This document shows positions 30,389-44,462 of a stretch of 64,000 nucleotides of DNA, piece after piece (the stretch's first letter is position 1; each line of letters opens with the position of its first letter). The notes beneath the pieces are model-generated. The model was not told the DNA's origin and made no database searches. It saw only the letters and a program-made list of their open reading frames with translations. This DNA is from Heloderma charlesbogerti. Lineage: Eukaryota > Chordata > Lepidosauria > Squamata > Helodermatidae. A program made the translations under genes and the position numbers. The stretch lies in assembly GCA_026122225.1 (NCBI GenBank), contig JANEZZ010000464.1, forward strand, positions 724,501 through 788,500, read 5' to 3'.

Positions 30389-30893
30389 TTTTGGGGGGCC
30401 ACAGGGAAAGTCTACTTCAAGCGGAGTGATGTTCCTGGGTTCTCAGTTCCACTTTGCCAAGCACAGCTAGGCCCGTGAGGCCAAATGGCGTAGATGCTGC
30501 ATGACAGTTACAGACAATGAGGCTGCTAGTGTTTTAATGTGGACGAAAACTTTGACCCAGCCACGGTTCCACCGGAGGGAGGGAGCCAGCTCCCATTTGT
30601 GCCTGGGCACCCCCCTCAACTCCTGCTGTTTCCCCACCATTCCAAAATGCTGAGGGGGAGCACGTGTCCCGTACAGGCGCCTGAGGCTTCTTGGGCTGGT
30701 GACGTGTTAGCCTGTGGCTTTGGAGGGCCGTTGCAAAGGGCTTCCAAGAAGTTGGACAAACGTCAGTTTCTGGGGGTTACCAGTGAGAACTGACAGGGCA
30801 GCTGCTGTTGCTCTCACATGCAGGATCCCACCCGCTCCTGAAAAAAAGCATTAAAAGTGTTCCGGTGTTGTTGTTTTTAAGCATCCCAGGCTG

Positions 30894-30956
30894 CTAGATG
30901 TCTGTTTCCCCACTGGCGTAAGACGCTGCTGCAAGCTGCCGCCACCTTGCAAAAGC
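30894..30956 (-). CDS. C1orf167: C1orf167 exon 17, C-terminus
   Basis: The acceptor CTCTCCTCAG|GCT is followed by AFARWRQLAAASYASGETDI and TAG. Phase 0 matches the end of exon 16, and the AFARWRQ start is another W repeat. No polyadenylation signal was identified. Confidence 0.75.
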   Translation of the reverse strand, partial: AFARWRQLAAASYASGETDI

Positions 30957-33900
30957 CTGAGGAGAGAGGACGGAAATGGTCAGAGATCGTAGGTGGACCA
31001 GCACGTCTTTCCCATTCTAAAAGTTGAAATGCCTCTCCTAAGTCTTAGACACTGGCCGTAAAAGCAGTACACTAAAATATGCTGATATGCTTTGGAATTT
31101 TGACCCATCCCTTTGCCTTTTGCTCCGCCCCCTTTTGCTTTTGGTCTCACCCAACACTGGAATGTGACCTCCGAGGTCTTCTCTGAAACCAATTTTGGGC
31201 TTCAAGCTAGAAGAGGGTCAACACCTTAACTCCAGGGCAGGTGTGGCTGTTCTGGCCCCCAAACACTTTCCATCGGGACCCTCACCATAGTCCCCAACCA
31301 CAAGCCCTACCCTCCACCTCTACATGCCTCAGACACTTTCTTCCGAGCTATGACGGAAGCAAAAAGCTCTCGGTTTTAACCCTGTCCAACAACTAAAGGA
31401 AGAAGTTGGGGAGCGGACGGATTATGCCAATTATTCTGTGCTCCTGTGGAAGCACAGGAGGCAGTGGACAGTGTCAAGGTGGTCACCCCTGCTGCCTTCT
31501 GAAATCCTCAGGTAGCCAGAATCAACACACAGACAATAGGGCTCATTTCCAAGGCTTTATTCCCATTCATCCTAATGATGCTTACAGATGCTAATTGCTT
31601 GATCCTATGAGTGAGACTTAAGAGAGCTGCCTACTCGGGGGTTCTAGCCTTAGGAATCAGTTGATCTCCGTTTGGAGGGGAAGGTGGGAAACCTCTGTGC
31701 TTATGGGCTGGGAGGAGAGAACCCACCCTTTTCCCATGGGGCATCAGGGCGCCACTGTTGCCGTCGTGCCAAGCGGGCTGAGCACCTCCTTTCAGCTCCC
31801 GCCATCTCCCGCTTGACGCTGTGCCAGCGCCTAGTGTCCAGAAACTGCTGTTGCGCCTCCCTCTCCCTGCCAGGGTCACTATCACTTTCAGGAATGTGTA
31901 CCGGGAGGGGCTCTCCCCCTGGCTGCTCCTCTGAAACGCGCAGGTTCCTCTCCTGTGGTTTCTCTCTCTTCCTCAGAATCAGAACTGCTTTGGGACTCTC
32001 TGGGCTCCGATCCAACCCTGACAGACACATTCTAGAAATGTTTTGGGCGATTACAACTGTCTTCAGTTTTCTCCATCCCCAGAGAAGGTTGGGAGTCCCG
32101 CGTTCTAGTCCCCACTTGGTCGTGAAGCTCACCATGTGACTTTGGGGCCAGTCACCAGCTCTTGACCTAAGCTACCTCGTAGGGTTGTTGTGAGGATAAA
32201 ATGGAGAGGAGGATCACGTACATCATCGTGGGCTCCTTGGAGCAATGGCGGGATATAAATATCACGAAGAAAAAAGTAAATAGACACCCTGGTACACCCA
32301 GATCGCGCCGCTTTGCGAACGCTTACCCCCTTGAGCAGGTGCTTTTCTTCCGCCTCACGGAAATGCTCCCCCACCCAGCTCTGCAGCCGCCGCCGCCGCC
32401 ATGTCTTCCAGCTCCACTCAACCAGCCTCTGCCTCACCTATCGGGGGGAAACCGGGTTTAAGCTTCTCGCCACAGCCCACGTGGACTAGAAACCATGAGG
32501 CTGGTTTCGAAAGCAAGGCTCCGAATCTCTGCAGCTCACTTCCGAGGAACGGGCTGGCCTTCCCCGAGTCTCGTGGCCACTCACCAAAGCTCGCACTGCC
32601 ACCTCTGTCCTGCACGCGTCCTTCCAGGACAGCCACGCCCTCGCCAGGTTCCGCATGTCTCCGGCGTGCTGGAAACGTCGCACTAGGATGTTGTGTCTCC
32701 ACATGCTCAAATATTTCCTCCTGGAACCGGGACAGAGGGGCATCACAGCGTTACGCTTGAAGCTTGCATCTTCTTGCAGCAGAATTTCTCCATGAATGCA
32801 TAGGAGGGGAGCCTCTGGCCACATACAGCTTTCCTGGCCCTGTCTCCTGATGTCATCCAGCCCTCAGAGGGCTGGGGGAGGTCACCTGCCCCCACCCCAA
32901 TTTACCTGCCCACCCCTGCATTAATGCAATCTGCAGGCTCTCTCCATCAATCAAACAGACCACAGACCTGACCTTACCCAAGCCACTGCCTGCAGCTCAT
33001 GGCTGGAGCCACGTCAGCATTATTTTTCTTGGTCCAGCCACTTTCAGCTCTCCATCCTGCTACATCCGTACCCTCAGGAGACCTCAGAGCCCTGCTCTGG
33101 CATCTGTAGGTTGTCACCCAGATGTGAAAATTGCTGCAAGTCAGCCTGGAATGTGTTCCCAAGCCCAAGTCGAACCTCTTCTCTCTGTTCTGTCTCTGCC
33201 CTTGAAGAAGAGACCCCCCGATTAATGCACAACAGCTGAGCTGGATCCAGCTTTTTGCTCGGCACCCTTCCTACAGAGTGGCTGTTCTTTGATTCTGGCG
33301 GTCCAGAATGGCGGTCCCTGCTGATGACCGCACAGGAGCATGCTAATTTGTGCAAAGTATCTATCTTTAAAAAAAAAAAAGGCCTGTGCTATTTTTACAC
33401 ATTATCAAAGTTCATTTTTCTTGATTCCACCAGGTGGTTCTCACTTTTCCCCTGGACCGCTGTGCATTAGGTGGTTTCCTGGCTTTTTGTGCATGGTTTT
33501 TTCCCTCTTCTAAAAGGTTGAAATGCCTCTCCTAAGGCTTACTCACTGGCAGGAAGAGCTTTAAGCAAAAATATGCTAGTATTTTTGTCCCCACCCCTTT
33601 GCCTGTGGCCATGCCCACCACTGGAATGCAGCCCTCCAGAGCTTCTCCAAACTGAATTCAGCCCTCGGGCTAAAAGAGGTTTGACATCCCTAGGGTAAAG
33701 TTTGGAGTCTTTCTGCAATGAGCCTCAATTTGTTGCGATAGGAATGAGCATAGCTGCTCCCCACCTTCCTGGCTCAGTATTCCCCCGCGTCCTCCACCGA
33801 GGCCATGAGAAGGTGTTCAGAAGCATCTGCTTCCGTTTGTGATTAACCACAGCTTGTTGTGTCGTCTGAACCCTACAAACTGTGGTTTGTCTGAAATAAG

Positions 33901-36900
33901 CCAACATCCTTAACTGTGGTTTGTCTGAAATAAGCCAACATCCTTAACTGTGGTTTGTCTGAAATAAGCCAATATCAAACCATGGTTTATGAAGCTGGCT
34001 TGTTTCAAACAAGCCACAGTTGAGAATAACCACAGCTTTGGGTTTGGGCGCAACACTAAACTGTGCTTAACAGAAAGCGGAAGGGAAGCGGGAGTGTGCG
34101 AGCCGTATTCCGGTTGTGAGAAACCAGTCTCAATCATATTGTCAAATGCATCGCCTTAACCACAGGCCATAACGAATCCCCCAGAGAAAGCGACATGACA
34201 GCTGGGTTTCTTACCGCTCGGCCAAGAGAGGGGCATTTTCGTGAGCTTCCGGGCTCCAATGAGGCTGCTCCGCTGCCGGACGCACCGGCGAAAGGTGGCT
34301 GCTTTCGTCCAATAGTTGCAGGCCTGAAAATTAGGGAGGGGTCAATTCATACTATAACTCTGAGCGACTAGTCCACTGTACTGAGCTCTGTTGCAAACAG
34401 GGAGGGATGTGTGGCTCTAAAGCAGGGGTGGGCTCACACCCTTGGCTATTCTGACTAGGGCTGATGGATGTTATAGGCCAAAACATCTGGAGGGCCACAA
34501 GTTGCCCATCCCTGCTCCAAAGGGTCCTCATTTCTACCCTGGTTACCAACGCTCCTGACCTTCTATCCTCCATTCTATTCCTATGCTGGATTTTTCCTTT
34601 CTTTCTTTTAAAAGAAGTTTTTAATTTATTTAATTTGTATATTGTTTTTCCAGCAAAACAATGGTGCTCAAGGTAGCTAACCGTAAAATCCAGATTAAAA
34701 ACAAAATCTTAGTTCAAACGTAACATAAAAACCCAATTTAAAACACAACAATAAAAGAAAGCAAGAGCACTAACCAATTAAAAAGCTCTTCAGCAACAGA
34801 CCAGCTTACAAGCCAAAGGCCTGCATGAATAAAAATGTATTTGCCTGCCAGGGGAAGGACAACAGAGAGGAAGCTAATCTAGCTCCCCTCGGCAGGGAGT
34901 TCCAGAGTTGGGAGTAGCCACCCAAAAGGCCCTCTCTTTCGTCCCGACCAAACGTGGTTCTGATGGTGGCGGGACTGAGATAAGGGCCTCCTCTGAAGAT
35001 CTTAAAACCCAGGCAGGCCTGCATGGGAGAAGGCGGTCTTATTAAGATCTAAAAAACCTTCAAAAAACAGAGCAGATGCATGTAAACAAAACCATTAGAA
35101 ACAGAAAACCAATTGCATTATGATTTATTGTGCTATTGAAGAACAACCAGAAACCCCCACCCCAAATGGAACAACATTCAAAAAAACAGCAGCAGCAAAA
35201 TCGTAACGTTTCGAAAGATTGGGAACCGGTAAAAACTGGATAGCTTTATCTGCTGAGACTGAGCTGGGACCATCAGCGGCTGTACCTAAATCCAGACTTG
35301 GGGTTGTGTGTTTAAAGATCTGTACGTCCAGCCAAATCATGGGACCTGGCATTGCATTCTGTTACTGCCTTTTATGTCTGAATTGGGTGCACACACAGGC
35401 TACACCTGGGACTTAATCTGGGATGATGTTCCAGCTCAAGCTCTGGAATCCAGATACCAGAGTATTTAAAGGAACGTCTCCTTGCATTTGGACTTGCTCG
35501 GATGCATGAGTAATCTTCAGTGGCCCTCCTCTGGGTGTCCCCGCTAAAGGAAGCTAGGAGAGGCAGCCTTTTCAGTGGTGGCACCGCACTTACAGAATAA
35601 GCTCCCCAAAGAGGTTTGCTTGACGCCTACAGTGTCATCTTTCCGGCACTTGACAAAGAACTTTCTTTTCTCCCAGGCATTTTGGATATCTAGTTCTACA
35701 GTGGATTTTTAGGGCTGTTTTACCGATTCCTGTGCTGTTTTCTTGTTTTGTGTTATCTTCTTTCAAATATTTGGATGGTGTTTTACATTTTTAATGGTTT
35801 GTCTTGCAATTTTTGCAGTTTGTAATCCGCCAAGAGAATGTTGGTTATTGAGCGGATCAAAGTACATAAGTATACAAATAAATCCAACATCACCAGCCGC
35901 CAGCATGAATGACCCCACCTTCACTCACCTGGTGAACAGAGTTCAAGCACAGGGCTTGATAGCCCCTGGTTGCTTTCCTCCAGCGCTGTATGCCTCTGAA
36001 CCCTGTGGGCCTCTGTTGACAGCTCTCCTCTTTTCGTTGCTGGTTGGCTTTCAGGAGCTCCGTTTTCCATCTCCTGAAGCAGGACGCCAGGAGATCCTGC
36101 AGCCCAGCACGCTCATGCTCAGCCAGGGCCTCACGCCGTGCAGAATTACAGGCTGCTGCCCCAGACCAGGAAACAAAAGTCCTGGAATATGGAATAATGA
36201 AAAAAGGGGGACTTGTCATGAAATTCCCAGGTGGAGAAATTTCCATTCCAGCTATTTTGATGCTTTCGAATCAGTTTGGCTAGCAGCCCATGGTAGCGAT
36301 GTAGGGATTTTATTAAATCTGGTCTGTCTATGTTTTGCAGATTATCTGGTATCTTTCGTTCTGGTGTCTGCCCATTGATAGAATTTGATTTTTTTTAGGG
36401 ATGTACAGGAATTTCATTCCGCTTGCGTAAGTGCTAGTGTGCACTTGTGCTAATGCCCATTAGTACAAGTGCACAATAGCGTCAATGCGCATTAGTGCAG
36501 TGTGCACTAGTGTTAATGCGCTAGTGCTAGTCTGCACTTGCACTAATGCATTGATGGAATCTATTTCTTCACGGATCACTGCCTTGTTGTGGTGAAAGGG
36601 CTTGCGTAACTCAGTGAAGCCATAAGCTATGCCGTGCAGGGCCACCCAAGACGGACAGGTCATGGCGGAGAGTTCTGACAAAATGTGGTCCACTGGAGAA
36701 GGAAATGGCAACCCACTCCACTATTCCTGCCAAGAAAACCCCATGGAACGTATCGCAAGGCTAAAAGAGATGACACTGGAAGATAAGCCCCTCAGGTCGG
36801 AAGGTGTCCAATATACTACTAGGGAAGAGCAGAGGGAATTTCCAAGTAGCGCCAGAAAGAATGAGGCGGCTGGGCCAAAGCCGAAAGGACACTCAGCTGT

Positions 36901-39900
36901 GGATGTGTCTGGTGGTGAAAAGAAAGTCCGATGCTGTAAAGAACAATATTGTTTAGGAACCTGGAATGTAAGGTCAATGAATCAAGGTAAGCTGGAGGTG
37001 GTCGAACATGAGATGGCAAGGTTGAACATCAACATATTGGGAATCAGCGAACTAAAATGGACAGGCATGGGCGAATTTAATTCAGGTGACCATCATATCT
37101 ACTACTGTGGGCAAGAATCCCTTAGAAGAAATGGAGTAGCACTCATAGTCAACAAAAGGGTGGGAAAAGCAGTACAATCTCAAAAACTACAGAATGATCT
37201 CAGTACGAATCCAAGGCAAACCATTCAACATCACAGTAATTCAAGTCTATGCCCCAACCACTGAGGCCGAAGAAGCTGAGGTTGATCGGTTCTATGAAGA
37301 CCTACAACACCTTCTAGAACTAACACCAAAAAAAGATGTCCTCTTCATCATAGGGGATTGGAATGCTAAAGTAGGAAGTCAAGAAATCACCGGGAAAACA
37401 GGCAAGCATGGCCTTGGTGTACAAAATGAAGCAGGACAAAGACTAATAGAGTTTTGCCAAGAGAACACGCTGATCATTGCAAACACTCTTTTCCAACAGC
37501 ACAAGAGGCGACTCTACACATGGACATCACCAGATGGTCAATATCGAAATCAGATTAATTATGTCCTTTGCAGCCAAAGATGGAGAAGCTCTATGCAGTC
37601 AGTAAAAACAAGACCTGGAGCTGACTGTGGCTCAGATCATGAGCTGCTTCTTGCAAAATTTCGGCTTAAATTGAAGAACGTAGGGAAAACCACTAAACCG
37701 TTCAGGTATGACCTAAATCATATCCCTGATGAATATACAGTGGAGGTGAGGAATAGATTGAAGGGATTAGACCTGATAGACAGAATGCCTGAGGAACTAT
37801 GGACGGAGGTCCATAACATTGTTCAGGAGGCAGCAACTCAATCCATCCCAAAGAAAAAGACACACAAGAAAGCAAAGTGACTGTCTGATGAGGCTTTACA
37901 AGTAGCTGAGGAAAGAAGGGAAGCGAAAAGGAAGGGAGAAAGGGGAAGATATATCCAATTGAATGCAGAGTTCCAGAGAACAGCAAGGAGAGGCAAGAAG
38001 GCCTTCTTAAATGAACAATAGAAAGAAATTGAGGAAAACAATAGAATGGGAAATACTAGAGATCTCTTCAAGAAAATCGGAGATCTCAAGGGAACGTTTT
38101 GTGCAGAGACGGGCATGATAAAGGACAAAGAAGGCAGGGACCTCACAGAAGCAGATGAGATTAAGAAGAGGTGGAAAGAATACACAGAAGAACTATACAG
38201 GAAAGATCTGAATGTCCCTGATAGCCATGATAGTGCGGTCATTGAACTTGAGCCGGACATCCTCGAGAGTGAAGTCAAGTGGGCCTTAGGAAGCATTACT
38301 AACAACAAAGCTAGCGGAGATGACAGTATTCCAGCTGAGCTATTTAAAATCCTAAAAGATGATGCTGTTAAAGTGCTGCACTCAATAGGCCAACAAATTT
38401 GGAACACTCAACAGTGGCCACAAGACCGGAAAAGGTCAGTTTACATTCCAACTCCAAAGAAGGGCAATGCCAAAGAGTGTTCAAACTACCGTACAATTGT
38501 ACTCATTTCATATGCCAGCAAGGTTATACTCAAAATCCTACAAGCTAGGCTTCAGCAGCATGTGAACCGAGAACTACCGGAAGTACAAGCGGGATTTCGA
38601 AGAGGCAGAGGAACTAGAGATCAAATCAGCAACATTTGCTGGATCATGGAGAAAGCAAGAGAATTCCAGAAAAACGTCTATTTCTGCTTCATTGACTACG
38701 CTAAAGCCTTTGATTGCATAGATCACAACAAACTGCGGCAAATTCTTAAAGAGATGGGAGTACCAGACCACCTTACCTGTCTCCTGAGAAACCTGTATGA
38801 GGGTCAAGAAGCAACAGTAAGAACCGGACATGGAACAACCGATTGGTTCAAAATTGGGAAAGGGTGCATTTTGTCGCCCTGCTTATTTAATTTATATGCA
38901 GAGTACATAATGAGAAATACTGGGATGGATGAATCACAGGTCGGAATTAAGATTGCTGGGAGAATTATCAACAACCTCAGATACGCAGACGATACCACCC
39001 TAATGGCAGAAAGTGAAGAGGATCTAAAGAGCCTCTTGTTGAGGGTGAAAGTGGAGAGTGCAAAAGCTGGTTTGAAACTCAGCATTAAAAAAACTAAGAT
39101 CATGGCATCTGGCCCCATCACTTCCTGGCATATAGAAGGGGAAGAAATGGAAGCAGTGACAGATTTTACTTTCTTGGGCTCCAAGATCACCGCAGACGGT
39201 GACTGTAGCCATGAAAATAAAAGACGCTTGCTCCTTGGGAGGAAAGCTATGGCACACCTAGACAGCATAGTAAGAAGCAGAGACATCACCTTGCTGACAA
39301 AGGTCCGTCTAATCAAAGCTATGGTTTTCCCAGTAGTAATGTATGGCTGTGAGAGCTGGACTATAAGGAAGGCTGTGCACTGAAGAATTGACGCTTTCGA
39401 ACTGTGGTGCTGGAGAAGACTCTTACAAGTCCCCTGGACTGCAAGGAGGTCCAATCAGTCAATCCTAAAGGAAATCAACCCTGACTGCTCATTGGAAAGA
39501 CAGATACTGAAGCTGAAGCTCAAATATTTTTGCCACCTAATGCGAAGAGAAAATTCCCTGGAAAAGACCCTGATGCTGGGAAAGATTGAAGGCAAAAGGA
39601 GAAGGGGACAGCAGAGGACGAGATGGCTAGATAGCATCACCGATGCAATGAATATGAACTTGAGCACACTCCGGGAGAGAGCGCAGGACAGGAGGGCCTG
39701 GCGTGCTATCGTCCATGGGGTCACGAAGAGTCGGACACGACTGAACAACAACAACAACAGGAATTTAATTTCTCTTATGCAAATGTGCACTAGCGTTAAT
39801 ACCCATTAGCGCAAGAGCCCTCTATCATTAATACCCATTAGTGCAAGCAACCACTAGCGTTAATGCCCACTCGTGTTAATGCACATTAGTGCAAGTGTGA

Positions 39901-42900
39901 ATTTCTGCAAATCCCCCCCACCCAAAGTTAAAAATATGTTCCGCATATCCGCGGAACTCAGAAAAAGCTAGTATGCTGCAGAATCCGCAGGTCGGATTTG
40001 TAGTAAACTGAACTCAGTTTACTGTACTACATGCATTATAATGGGTGGGGACTTTCCACTGGGACAGCCTGTATATTATAAGAAACCCTCAGCTCTGCAT
40101 ATCGTGAACAAATCTAGGCAATCCCCCTTTTTCCCAACTGTTTGCGGGGAAGGGCGAATGGACTCTAAGGATGGTGTGTGGCATAATCGTGCAGGTAGAA
40201 AATCACCATCATCACCATCTCCCTGCAAGTAGTAAAGTAGCTTATCTGGCAGGCCGCATCAAGACCAGAGATTCGGTGATCCAGATCCAGAGAACATGCC
40301 ACTACAAAACAGCATGCCAGGACAGCACGCAGAAGCAGAGAAATTGGTTTTTGGTACCCTTACCAGGACAGTAGAGAATGCCTGTGATGCTGCTTAGTCT
40401 GCAGAGTTTGACGAGTCCAAGTGGACCACAGGGCAAAACATCTCTCAAGGAGCTGCCTCTGATTCTGAAGCCAAAAAAGAGAGAGACGAGCAAGTTTGAA
40501 ACAACACGTTGTTCAATTACTGTACATTAGACAACCGAGGCTGGATTTTGCCATGCAGTAGTAGGAGGCCGCAGAGTCCCAAGAGGGCAGATTGGATTGG
40601 ATCACTTCAGCCAGTAGGTGGGGCAGACCAAACAAACACCCATCCCCACAAGGAGAAAAGTAGCAGTTCACAGAGAATGGCTTTAACCTAGTTCTCAGCC
40701 TGCTCTGCTGATTTTCTACCCGCACGTAAAAAAGCAAAACGAAACTCACCTCCCTGGAAGCAGACAACCAGCACAGCAAGAAGAGAGATGGGCTAGAATG
40801 TTTCTCCCTGACATGCTATTTTTCTACTCATAAGGGGGATTAAAAAAACCCACAAATTACACATAGGAAAGGATTCCAGCGTATGATATTCCATCCCCTC
40901 CCCTCCCTGCAATCTAAAGTGATACTGCATATTCTAACCCCTCACTCTGTTACATTGGTAGATTCAGCCTGAAGGTGAGAACTGAATCCAACAACAAATA
41001 TTAAGTACGAGGCAACAGAACCTCACCCATCTGTGGGGTTGCATCTGGCCACACACACAAGTCAAGTGACAAAGATGGACTTGTGAAACAGCGCAGGGAC
41101 ATTGCGAACTGGGATGGACAAATTGGTCAATTTCTGTTTCTGTCTGCTTTTCATTTCTCCAGTCTTTAGTTCAGTTTCTCCTGAACTCTGTGAGAATTTC
41201 TCCATTCTTAAGTTCAGTTTGAGCTGAACCTTGAGAATGGTTTTTTTTAAGTGGGCATAAAAATTTAGACACATTTTGTGTGCATTTCTCCAAATATGTC
41301 AGCAGCAGCAATTTCTTTGTATGCTGCTTTTCCATGGTAAAACCATACTCAAAGCAGCTTATAATATCACGTAAATTTACACAATAGAAGATAACATTTC
41401 CAAATAATTAACAATTACAAATCATAACAAGGCTTAAATAATCATACACATCAAAACATCTCACATTAATAAATAATGTTTTGCATGCAATTTTCCTAAC
41501 ATAATGCATGCCTGAATCTTATTTTCAGTAATATAAACATTTCTGAGTGTATTTTCTCCTAATATATTTATATACACTTCGGATTGGATCCAGGATCTGC
41601 CTTCTGCAAGACGGCTCGATCCAGCGTAAATCTGGATTGAACTCTTCATTTTTACTGGAGAACTCCATTGCAAAAATTCAGAGAAGTGTGCATTTCGAAA
41701 GATAACTGAGTTTCGGTTTGCATATTGGTTCGAAAGTGCAAAATTAGGTTTTCTCCCCCGTCTCTTGTTGCAGGCTCAATTAAAGGCAAACCTGCAGTGC
41801 TTTTTCCATCTCTAGTTTACCTCTGTTGTGTCTGCTCTGGAATTTGTGCCTTCCAACGATGAAGAAGCAATGACCGGTTGGCCCTCATTGTCTGAGCTAA
41901 GGAATCCCAGCGCTTGGAAATGATCCTCACTGAGGGACAGAAATTTGGCCTGTTAACATTGTTTTTGTACTGGGATAGTCAGTCACTGTACTGGTTTGGG
42001 GGCAGGGCTTTTGAAATTTGAAACAGGACTGTGCACATTGCCATAATTCCACAGAAGCCCAGAGATGTGGTCATCGGACCCAGGTCATAATCATCTCTGC
42101 TTTCAGTTGTAAAACACTCACTCTAGCCCTTAAGGCAGGGGTGAGGAGCATCTTTCAACTCAAGGGCTGAATTCTGTTTCAGAGAAGATCTCAGGGGCTA
42201 CATTCCAGTGGTGGGTGGGGCCAAAGCAAAAGGGGTGGAAGTAAAAACACCACCATATTGTAGCTTAAAGCTTCTACTTCCAGTAGCAAAGCCTTCGGAG
42301 AGGCATTTTGACCTCAGACTGGGGTGGGGGGGGCTGCATAAAATCCAAGAAACCACCCAACGATTTCTGGTTGGCGAAAAGGGGGTGGGGCCAAGGGAAG
42401 AGGGTGTGGCCCTCTGGGGATCCCCCGGGGGAAGCTGGATTGAGAGCTTCTCTGAAATGCAATTTGGCCCTCGGGGTAAAAGAGGTCCTGGACCCCTTTT
42501 CTAAACCAAAACCAGCAACCCCTTTGCTATGAGACCAAAAAACCCCAAAGGGATCCAGCAGACCGAAACAAGACTCAACTTACCCCACGGGGCAATGACG
42601 CAGAGGAGAGGATGTTTGAACGCGGAACCCTATGGCTACATCAGCAAGAGCTTCTGAGCCGGAAGAGTGTCTTGGAGACGGAGAGTCGTGATGGCGAAGG
42701 AGCCGGGAATCTTCAGTTGCCACCAAGGAGGAGATGCTGGCATGGCTGTTATCTTCCAGGCTGCTCTCCTGGCACTGAGCAACGAAAGGGCGCACATTTC
42801 TATCTATTACTTTATTTATTTAAGACAACTGGTTTTTCCAAAGCGTTCAAAGCAGCTCATGATGATCGTGTTGACAATAAAGCTACAAATCAGTGCTAGT

Positions 42901-44425
42901 TAGCATCCTCTACACTCCCCAAGATCCCTCCTGAAGCCGAGCCCATGCCGTGTCAAAGGCTAGAAAGGCAGTCCTCTGTGTGGGTCCTTGGGCCGCAGAG
43001 GGGCCTATTGATGAGATTTCCTCACCTTTTCCAATGAGACCCTGGAGATGGGCGGGGCAGGCACATCACTGTGGAAGCCGGAAGACAGGGAAGACTCTTC
43101 ATAATCGAGCGAGGCAAGGAGACGGCCCTCAGTGAGGTCCCTGGAGCTGAGCCCAAGAGGATTAAGACAGCGGGCCTTCCAGCGCCACTGCCCTAGGGCC
43201 TCTCTCAGCTGCCGTTGTTCCAAGGCTTGCTGAAAAGCACTGAAAAGAGTTTATGAGCATCCAGATTCTGTAGTCAGAAAAAACACACAGCCCTGAAATC
43301 TATTGAAACCCCAAGTTCCCAGCACAGAGTTCGTGCTGAAACACACCATCAGGAGAATCACATGATCTTGCTGGGCGGTACCATTTCACATGGCTGGAAT
43401 GGGGAGCGCAAGCTGAAATATTCCCCATTATGGAAAAAAAAATCCCTGCATGTAGAAAACTAGTATGGAAGGGAGGAGGGGCTTCAGTCAGGCCGTGCTT
43501 ACCCCAAAAAGGTAAAATAGAACAAAAAAATCTGCACCCAGGCAATCAGAATCCTGCATCCTGTATAAACTGAGCAAATGTGCATCATTTCCAGTGGGTT
43601 TTTTTTTCCTTCCTAATTTCATTCTGCAACTTTTCCTGCTTTGCATCACTTACTCTGCATCGCCTGTCGTCTTGTACTCTGTAAAGCACTGTGGCCGTTG
43701 GAGGGAGGACCGCAGCTCAGCGGTAGGGCATCTGCTTTGTATGCAGAAGGTCCCAGATTTGATCCCCTGAAAAAACTCCTGCCTGAAACCCTGGAGAGCC
43801 GCTGCTGCCAGCCAGTGTTGACAATACTGGGCGAGATGGACCCAGGGTCTGACTCAGTATAAAGTTTTTGTTGTGAACCACCCAGACAGCTTCGGCTATT
43901 GGACAGTATAGAAATGTAATAAAGAAATAAAAGTGTTATTGTTGTTATCATTACTATGGTGTCGCTAGTCATGTGTGAGGCAACAGAGCTGAAAATGCCC
44001 CCGCCCCTCATATTCACCGTTCTCTCTGGCTTGTGCAATTTCATACTCTCAAGGTTATCTTTCCATCCATAAGGACAAGAAGCTTGCTTTAAAAAAAAAC
44101 AAAACATCATACACTGAAGTTTATCTTTCCATCATCTTTTAAATGAAAACTTGGATTTGGAGGCTAAAACCCCGGCTCACTACCACGCTCGTCGCCTTGT
44201 GTCAGTGGTCAAGCACTTACTTAGCCAGCTGGGATTCCTGCCATCTCGCTTTCCAGGCCCGGAATGCCTCTTGCAAGGTCAAGGCACGGAAGAGGCCTTC
44301 CAAGCTGTCGACTCCATTCTTTTGGAACCACCTCGCTATTTTCAAGCACGGTCGTGCCAGGGGAACATCTGGAGCTAAGCCTAACCTTGCTACTTTTATA
44401 GGGTCATCAATGATAAAGAGAAAGG

Positions 44426-44462
<37 letters not shown>

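Larger units (their letters stand above)
36561..39763 (+). mobile_element. BovB (RTE) LINE, near full length, about 3.2 kb
   Basis: The 5' end TTCACGGATCACTGCCTTG is followed by an APE-type endonuclease region, a reverse transcriptase and the 3' end GTCGGACACGACTGAAC with a (CAA)n tail. The sequence is about as long as complete RTE elements. Flanks GGAATCTATTTCTT (left) and GGAATTTAATTTCTCTT (right) may be a diverged target duplication. Disabling changes listed in the parts below show that the copy is inactive but fairly young. Confidence 0.95.

Noticed and set aside
31701..32135. Minus-strand frame as an independent host gene
   Set aside because: It lies within solo LTR copy 2 and is explained by the LTR family frame.
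33074..33355. Minus-strand open frame as a C1orf167 exon
   Set aside because: No in-phase splice sites bracket it and it lacks W repeats. Only the smaller 32978-33056 segment fits.
36395..36560. Regular short repeats as a CRISPR-like array
   Set aside because: The words are irregular, also inverted, lack unique spacers of fixed length, and the genome is vertebrate.
43703..43780. A functional tRNA-Ala gene
   Set aside because: Only the A/B-box-like head of SINE-2 is present. The cloverleaf is not complete and a SINE body follows.
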